Assembly: GCA_029339195.1 (NCBI GenBank)
Contig: JAPTJF010000174.1
Coordinates: 51,860 to 115,859 of the forward strand
DNA: 64,000 bases
Direction of reading: 5' to 3'
Source: Micractinium sp. NFX-FRZ
Taxonomy: Eukaryota > Chlorophyta > Trebouxiophyceae > Chlorellales > Chlorellaceae
The notes beneath the pieces are model-generated. The model saw only the letters and a list, made by a program, of their open reading frames with translations, was not told the origin of the DNA and searched no databases. The position numbers were made by a program, and so were the translations under genes. Below, one piece after another: positions 60,801 to 64,000 of the stretch (its first letter is position 1; every line of letters starts with the position of its first letter).

Positions 60801-61970
60801 GGCACGTCGCCTTCACACCTCACACCCTTCCCCTGTTCGCAACCCTCCCCACAGATGCGGTTCGACCAGGACAACACCATCAGCGACCGCCCCATGGTGG
60901 ACGTCATCACCTCGCTGGACCACATGCTGGCGGGGGCGGCGGCGCGCGCGGGGTCTGCCGCCGCGGGCGCGTCCCTGCACCAGCTGGTGCTCATAGTGGC
61001 CGACGGCAGGTGAGGGCAGCACGGCGTGTGGGGCGATGGGGTGCAGCTGGGCGTGGCGCGGTGGCAGGGCAGAGAGGTCCAGGGAGGGGCGTGAGAAGAG
61101 GGCGGGCGGGACAGCAAAGGGCAGCTGGGGGATGCGCTGAGGAGGTCCTCCTACTTGCTTGTCTGCGGGCTGGGCTGGGAGAGGTGGATGCCTGGCGGCT
61201 GCGCCAGCACGCCGCTGCACCTGTGTTGCAGTCATGCAGAGGCTTGCATGGCAACATGAAACCGGCCCCAGCTGTTGCTTCATCCCCTTGCCCTGGTCCC
61301 TCGCCCCCCACCTCGCGCCCCTCAATGCCCCGCCCCTCTTCTCTGTGCAGGTTCCACGAAAAGGAGAGCCTGCGTCGCATGGTGCGTGCCGCCGCCGACA
61401 AGCCCGGCGTGCTGTACTCATTCATCGTGCTGGACAACCCGGCCAACTCAATACTTGACATGCAGGTGGGGCAGGAGGGTGGGCTGCGTGGGCTGGGTGG
61501 GCGGCAGGCACGGGGTCTTGTGGTGGGGTGCTAGCTGGTGTGCCGGGGCGCAAGTGGTGCTAGATGCACAGAATGCTTTCATGTCGCGACACGTTGCGCC
61601 ATGCCGTGCGCCACGCCGGCCCCGCCCCTCACCTGCACCCCACCATCCTCTTGCTTCTGCCGCAGACCGTGAGCTTTGTGGGTGGCAAGCCTGTGTTTGC
61701 CAAGTACATGGACTCGTTCCCCTTCCCATACTACATTGTGCTGCGGGACACGGGTGAGCTGAGCTGGCGGGCACGGCGGCTGGGGCAGGGCAGGCTGAGC
61801 TGTGCGCGGTGGACTGGCCCAGGGTGGGTTGGCCCTTGTACATTCGCGTCTTGCCGTGCTGCGTCCCGAGCACCACCCGTGCCCTCCTCCCCCACCCCCC
61901 TGCACCTGCAGCCGCGCTGCCACGCACGTTGGCAGACCTGTTGCGCCAGTGGTTTGAGCTCAGCCGGTAA
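22917..61970 (+). CDS. MDN1: Midasin (MDN1/Rea1), giant dynein-related AAA+ ATPase of 60S ribosome assembly
   Basis: Midasin is a nucleolar/nuclear AAA+ machine whose C-terminal MIDAS domain grips the UBL domains of Ytm1/WDR12 and Rsa4/NLE and strips them from pre-60S particles using ATP. My model has 81 exons in 39 kb, 6,244 residues (human about 5,600), and every one of 80 junctions is in phase. Order: N-terminal domain (1-366), six AAA modules (Walker A at 378, 765, 1224, 1561, 2016 and 2360), a long helical linker (about 2640-5248), an Asp/Glu-rich tract (5248-5919), and a VWA/MIDAS domain with DDSRS at 6041-6045, ending RQWFELSR. The ATG at 22917 (taaATGGAG) is the only in-frame start in exon 1, which aligns with the family N-terminus. 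Four introns have GC donors (31058, 32064, 44549, 56766); two acceptors are TAG (34360, 40022). Exon coordinates are in the sub-entries. The extra length is Ala/Gln-rich insertions. Confidence 0.96.
25295..27984 (+). other. MDN1: MDN1 AAA1 module (exons 5-11)
   Basis: Exons 25295-25393, 25645-25757, 26028-26202, 26410-26487, 26724-27007, 27307-27453, 27781-27984. Walker A GPPGSGKS at residues 378-385, then IHLDDQMDSKSLMGAYVCTA and GEFVWQPGPLTQ. The Walker B position reads VLIEDINLAP, with Glu-Asp instead of the usual Asp-Glu, as in other midasins where AAA1 departs from consensus. Ends with the small subdomain FSIRDVLKWCRRLSR. Confidence 0.88.
25791..25818. repeat. (CTTC)n tract in MDN1 intron 6
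   Basis: About seven TTCC units between the exon 6 donor and a degenerate copy of that exon's end at about 25854. Confidence 0.8.
28317..31739 (+). other. MDN1: MDN1 AAA2 module (exons 12-20)
   Basis: Exons 28317-28460, 28808-28933, 29151-29609, 29891-30029, 30225-30292, 30582-30686, 30950-31057, 31363-31479, 31637-31739. Walker A GETGTGKT at 765-772; NLSQQTDSGDLLGGFRPV; Walker B LLLDEMNLAPAE; sensor-1 segment FGAMNPATD; arginine-finger segment LRNRFTEIWV. Exon 14 holds the large H2 insert with a Gln/Ala/Lys-rich part. Intron 18 has the GC donor CAG|gcaagc at 31058. Confidence 0.9.
31963..35058 (+). other. MDN1: MDN1 AAA3 module (exons 21-28)
   Basis: Exons 31963-32063, 32286-32387, 32740-32885, 33244-33372, 33579-33656, 33883-34008, 34361-34493, 34814-35058. 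Walker A GPTSSGKT at 1224-1231; INNHEQTDLQEYLGSYVSD; Walker B IVLDELNLAPTE; sensor-1 FATQNPPGIYAG; arginine-finger region FRSRFLELHV; small subdomain GFITPRDLFRW. The exon 21 donor is CAG|gcgcgc (a GC donor, weaker than the others); no GT donor nearby gives the right phase. Confidence 0.9.
34465..34700 (+). repeat. Four tandem degenerate copies of the MDN1 exon 27 end
   Basis: The exon 27 end reads TGCAGAAGGTGCTGGGAGCC at 34471, followed by the donor. Related copies start near 34548 (tgtagaatgtggtgggatcc), 34608 (tgcagaaggtggtgtgggcc) and 34660 (tgcagacgggtttgggagcc), all in the following intron; copies 1, 2 and 4 continue with aaggtg. Only the first copy is coding in my model. Confidence 0.75.
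35303..38538 (+). other. MDN1: MDN1 AAA4 module (exons 29-37)
   Basis: Exons 35303-35407, 35733-35810, 35971-36331, 36558-36634, 36914-37020, 37165-37284, 37491-37586, 37836-37969, 38224-38538. Walker A GETGTGKT at 1561-1568; INCNQHTEVSDFLGGFRPN; Walker B ILVDELNLAEDAVLERLN; sensor-1 AATMNPGGDYGKKELSPAL; arginine-finger region LSNRFTSIWV; DGIGLGVG in the small subdomain. Exon 31 carries a Gln/Ala/Lys helical insert of about 100 residues before FEWADGPLVQ. Confidence 0.9.
38756..40504 (+). other. MDN1: MDN1 AAA5 module (exons 38-43)
   Basis: Exons 38756-38834, 39116-39218, 39410-39530, 39758-39835, 40023-40122, 40420-40504. Walker A GSPGVGKT at 2016-2023; INLSEQTDMMDLLGADLPV; Walker B VLLDELNLAGQTVLEGLNAV; sensor-1 FGAQNPLQEGGGRKGLPKSF; arginine-finger region FLNRFTRVHV. 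Among the most conserved parts of midasin. Confidence 0.92.
40723..42950 (+). other. MDN1: MDN1 AAA6 module (exons 44-47 start)
   Basis: Exons 40723-41835, 42049-42143, 42431-42530 and the start of 42799-44224. Small subdomain of AAA5 (GPWEFNLRDLLRWCEL) comes first; Walker A GPAAGGKT at 2360-2367; SLTSGTDTSDLLGGFEQVEP; a long Gln/Ala-rich H2 insert; FEWVDGALTR. The Walker B position is VLLDSANLCNPTVLDRLN: the catalytic Glu is Ser, as human midasin also lacks it here (Asn). SRAMRNRGIEIFLLP closes the module. Confidence 0.88.
42951..54628 (+). other. MDN1: MDN1 linker (stem and middle domains; exons 47-64)
   Basis: Exons 42799-44224, 44393-44548, 44815-44971, 45254-45455, 45631-47159, 47310-47617, 47772-47848, 48042-48162, 48456-48906, 49080-49192, 49453-50064, 50370-50618, 50821-50907, 51114-51356, 51610-51659, 51920-52557, 53001-53257, 53458-54628. 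About 2,600 mainly helical residues with many Ala/Gln tracts. Conserved anchors place the frame: LALTRLHLLLPPAGADPAAK, DEEDYQRQFPDLFSAHFADL, VELLLAKGQLWEE, LCRYYRQFEPAVAA, DFVALAKWEDRGYYAL and DRYYFGSMARLQRLWE. Intron 48 has the GC donor AAG|gcaagc at 44549. Exons 47 and 51 (1.4 and 1.5 kb) are the longest of the gene. Confidence 0.85.
54876..54892. repeat. (CA)n tract in MDN1 intron 65
   Basis: Short CA dinucleotide run following a C homopolymer just after the exon 65 donor. Confidence 0.7.
56781..56834. repeat. Pentanucleotide (GCGCT to GTGCT) tract in MDN1 intron 70
   Basis: About ten 5-bp units, GCGCT changing to GTGCT, begin 15 bases after the GC donor at 56766. A similar GTGCT run ends at the acceptor of exon 51 (45608-45627) and before exon 6 (about 25621-25640). 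Confidence 0.8.
59063..61970 (+). other. MDN1: MDN1 C-terminal MIDAS (VWA) domain (exons 73-81)
   Basis: Exons 59063-59222, 59410-59516, 59872-59952, 60237-60341, 60544-60651, 60855-61009, 61351-61465, 61666-61753, 61912-61970. EQLRLILEPTLASRLAGDYR and IGYIASHFRKDKIWMRRTRP precede the VWA fold; VVVAVDDSRSMAE supplies the metal-binding DxSxS (6041-6045); LVLIVADGRF gives the later MIDAS Asp; SFPFPYYIVLRDT and ADLLRQWFELSR close the protein. Exons are short and regular (60-160 nt), unlike the linker. Confidence 0.95.
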
Positions 61971-62661
61971 TGACGTGGCGGTCAATGCGTTTCCGTCTGT
62001 AGTCTGCTTTGGTTCATGCTCTGCCGGTTGGCTTGCAGCGGGCCGTGACGCGTTGCGTTGCTCATAGCTGCGCTCGGCACCGGCCCGTTGCAAGCGTGCG
62101 CCAGCGAAGACTTTCTTCCAGCTATTTGTTGGACTCAGCTTTCGTGTCTGTGTTCGGTTTTCCATGCTTCAACCTCAATGCCAGCTAAATCTTGAATTCC
62201 AACACAGTCTCGGAAAAGGCCCACTGTTCACACTTTACTGCCACAATCAAATTCATCAAGATCAGTGTAGTGTAAACTCTTCGAGCACTAGCGCTGCAGG
62301 TTATGGGCAAGGCGGTTCATAGAGCGTGGGCGCTCGCCGGCCTTGGCCTTGCGGCGGTTGGTGAGCTGAGTGGGCTGGTGGGCCGGGCTGCGACATGTGA
62401 GTTGAAACTTGCCAAGTGCAGTCGACTGCCACGAGTTGACTGCCATGAAACCCTTCTCGGCGTGCATCATTCTTCACGCATGCTCGCGCCAGCGGCGACG
62501 GGTGCCAGGGGGCCCCGCCAGCGCCTGCGCCCGCTGGGCGCGCGCTGTGTCATGTGACCATGGGGCGCCTTGCTGTGTTCCGCCCGATGCACCGCACGGC
62601 ACCTCTTCCAACAGTCTTTGCTGACATCGCACGGCCCGCGCAGCTCCTCAGGCTCTACGAC
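61971..62661. other. MDN1 3' flank and promoter side of the Kazal-like gene
   Basis: Non-coding, apart from an in-frame upstream ATG at 62560 that could lengthen the next gene's N-terminus by 34 residues. Holds the MDN1 poly(A) signal. No TATA box or other named promoter element was recognised. Confidence 0.5.
62271..62275 (+). promoter_or_regulatory. MDN1: TGTAA polyadenylation signal of MDN1
   Basis: TGTAA 301 bases after the MDN1 stop codon. Confidence 0.6.
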
Positions 62662-63447
62662 ATGCTGGCAGTCCCGCGAGCCTGGGCCGCTGTTGCCCTG
62701 CTAATGCTCTGCTTGGCCGGCTCCGGCGCACAACCGGCGACGTGTCCCGCAGAGTGAGTGCGGTCCGGGTTGGGTCCCGCGGACGGGGCCAAATGGCAGA
62801 TCTTTAGCTCTTGCCGCAGGAGAGCTGGCCCAGCGACGCCAGACAGGATCATGTTGTCGCTTAGAGAGGAGCGCTCAGGCCGGGCTCAGCAGCAGCTGCC
62901 TAGAATGCGACCTGCCGGCGCGGCAGCGCTGCCATTGCCAGCAGTGCTGCTTATTAGAGCCTGCTTAGCGTGGGTCCCCCCCACTGCCTGCAGCTGCGTC
63001 CAGACATGCGCAAAAGTGTGTGAAGATCCTTTCGACTACAAGTGCGCGCCAGAGCCGTGGAAACACATGGAGGTGCGTGAGTGGCTGTGTTGCCGATGCC
63101 GCCGTCCCCGTATCTCTTCCCCTGCACCTTGGTGCTTCCGATGCGCACCCGCATGCTTGCTCTGTGCCAATCGCCCTCTGCAGCAGATTGCGCCGCTACC
63201 TGTGCTATGCGTGAGTGATATTTCCGCTTGGGACCCAACCATCGCCTAGGGTGTATTCATATGCACCATCAAACTGCCTCTCCTTCCTCCAACTTGCCTG
63301 AAGGTGTGTGCCTGGAACGGGCGGCGGTACACCAACGAGTGTTGCGCACTGTGTGCTGGCACGTATGTACGTGCATACTGCTCGGTGCCGCTCGCGTTGG
63401 CCACGCTCCCAAATACCAACCCCAAGATGTGTACGCGGTACTGCTAA
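62662..63447 (+). CDS. Small secreted Kazal-like cysteine-rich protein
   Basis: Three exons, 62662-62753, 62994-63072 and 63304-63447, give 104 residues ending at TAA. Residues 1-24 are a clear signal peptide (basic start, then AAVALLMLCLAG, AQ cleavage region). The mature part has about a dozen cysteines; VCAWNGRRYTNECCALC fits the Kazal core (C-x10-C, with x-NG-xxY-xNEC), a fold found in serine protease inhibitors and in many secreted proteins of other function. The first half (CVQTCAKVCEDPFDYKCAPE) has a spacing unlike classical Kazal inhibitors. It probably acts outside the cell or in the secretory pathway; whether it inhibits a protease is unknown. The ATG at 62662 was chosen because it starts the signal peptide; 62560 is an in-frame alternative. 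Exon 3 has no start codon, so the gene appears only when spliced. Confidence 0.72.
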
Positions 63448-63660
63448 GCGGTTGTTGCACGCCTACCAACACTTTCAAGAACTCCTGTTGTGCTCGTAGG
63501 CAGTCTGTGCCAATCTTTATACTCTTCACTAGTTTTGATAAGGTGTCATAAATGCAGATGGCCCCAAAGTACGACTCGCTTCCACCAATAATTGGCTTGT
63601 GCTCATGCAACGATGCATACAGAAGTACACATGGCAACATCATAATGTAGGAAAAAAAAT

Positions 63661-63665
63661 TGTAA
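63661..63665 (+). promoter_or_regulatory. TGTAA polyadenylation signal of the Kazal-like gene
   Basis: TGTAA 214 bases after the stop codon at 63447. Confidence 0.55.
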
Positions 63666-63759
63666 CTGCAACTCGCAACGAAAGGTGGTGCACCGCCACA
63701 CACTTGGCGAACCAACAAAGGAAGCGTGAAAGGGCCTCACCAGTATCGCAGCGGCCTGG

Positions 63760-64000
63760 CGACGCATCCTTCACACCTGCACCCCATCCTTCACACCGGG
63801 AGTCCATCCTTCACACCCGCTGTCCATCCTTCACACCCCTGGCCCTCATCGCAGCGGCCAAGGGACGCATCCTTCACACCTGCACCCCATCATTCACACT
63901 GGGAGTCCATCCTTCACACCCGTTGCCCATCCTTCACACCCGCTGCCCATCCTTCACACCCCAGGCCCTCACCGCAGCGGCCGGGGGACGCATCCTTCAC
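63760..64000. repeat. CATCCTTCACACC minisatellite with higher-order repeat, running off the window end
   Basis: Monomers of about 20-21 bp built on CATCCTTCACACC with variable 7-8 bp tails (CGCTGTC, GGGAGTC, TGCACCC). Monomers are grouped into a larger unit that begins with CGCAGCGGCC at 63747, 63850 and 63973, i.e. periods of 103 and 123 bp; the second unit has one extra monomer. The array begins shortly after the Kazal-like gene and continues beyond position 64000. No coding sense was found. Confidence 0.85.

Noticed and set aside
63760..64000. CRISPR-like array at the window end
   Set aside because: Repeat and tail lengths are too short and tails recur between units, so this is a minisatellite; the context is eukaryotic.

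Overview
The window is a GC-rich, intron-dense stretch of nuclear DNA that looks like a green alga (Chlorophyta, most likely a Trebouxiophyceae/Chlorella-type genome). The basis is mixed: nearly every gene is split by 80-300 bp introns with gtgag/gtggg donors and cctgcag acceptors, proteins are rich in Ala, Gln and Gly runs encoded by GCN/CAG repeats, and TGTAA polyadenylation signals (typical of chlorophytes) follow three genes. The species cannot be named from the sequence alone.

Layout, left to right: (1) 185-4835, plus strand, the 3' part of a TRP-like ion channel; (2) 5364-8838, minus strand, a seven-exon nucleotide-sugar transporter of the SLC35D type; (3) 9133-10078, plus, a small four-exon TMEM234-like membrane protein, divergent from (2); (4) 10172-12013, plus, an unrecognised Ala/Gly-rich acidic coding block that is splice-compatible with (5) and may be its N-terminus; (5) 12371-21260, plus, TTI1, the HEAT-repeat scaffold of the TEL2-TTI1-TTI2 co-chaperone; (6) 21592-21664, minus, tRNA-Lys(CTT); (7) 22917-61970, plus, a complete midasin (MDN1/Rea1) gene. 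My model of midasin has 81 exons and 6,244 codons, all junctions are phase-consistent, and it covers 61% of the window; (8) 62662-63447, plus, a 104-residue secreted Kazal-like protein; (9) from about 63760 to the end, a tandem satellite with higher-order structure.

The genes do not form an obvious pathway. TTI1 (stability of PIK-related kinases such as TOR) and midasin (removal of assembly factors from pre-60S ribosomes) both serve growth control, but their adjacency may be chance. No mobile element, CRISPR array or bacterial-type system is visible.

The most unusual signal is structural: about twenty introns carry a degenerate second copy of the neighbouring exon edge, usually including the splice site, mostly 60-140 bp away. 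It occurs in the SLC35D-type, TTI1 and midasin genes, on both strands and at both donor and acceptor ends. It looks like a local tandem-duplication process acting at exon-intron boundaries. All exon models come from reading splice signals and homology by eye; no alignment or transcript data were used.
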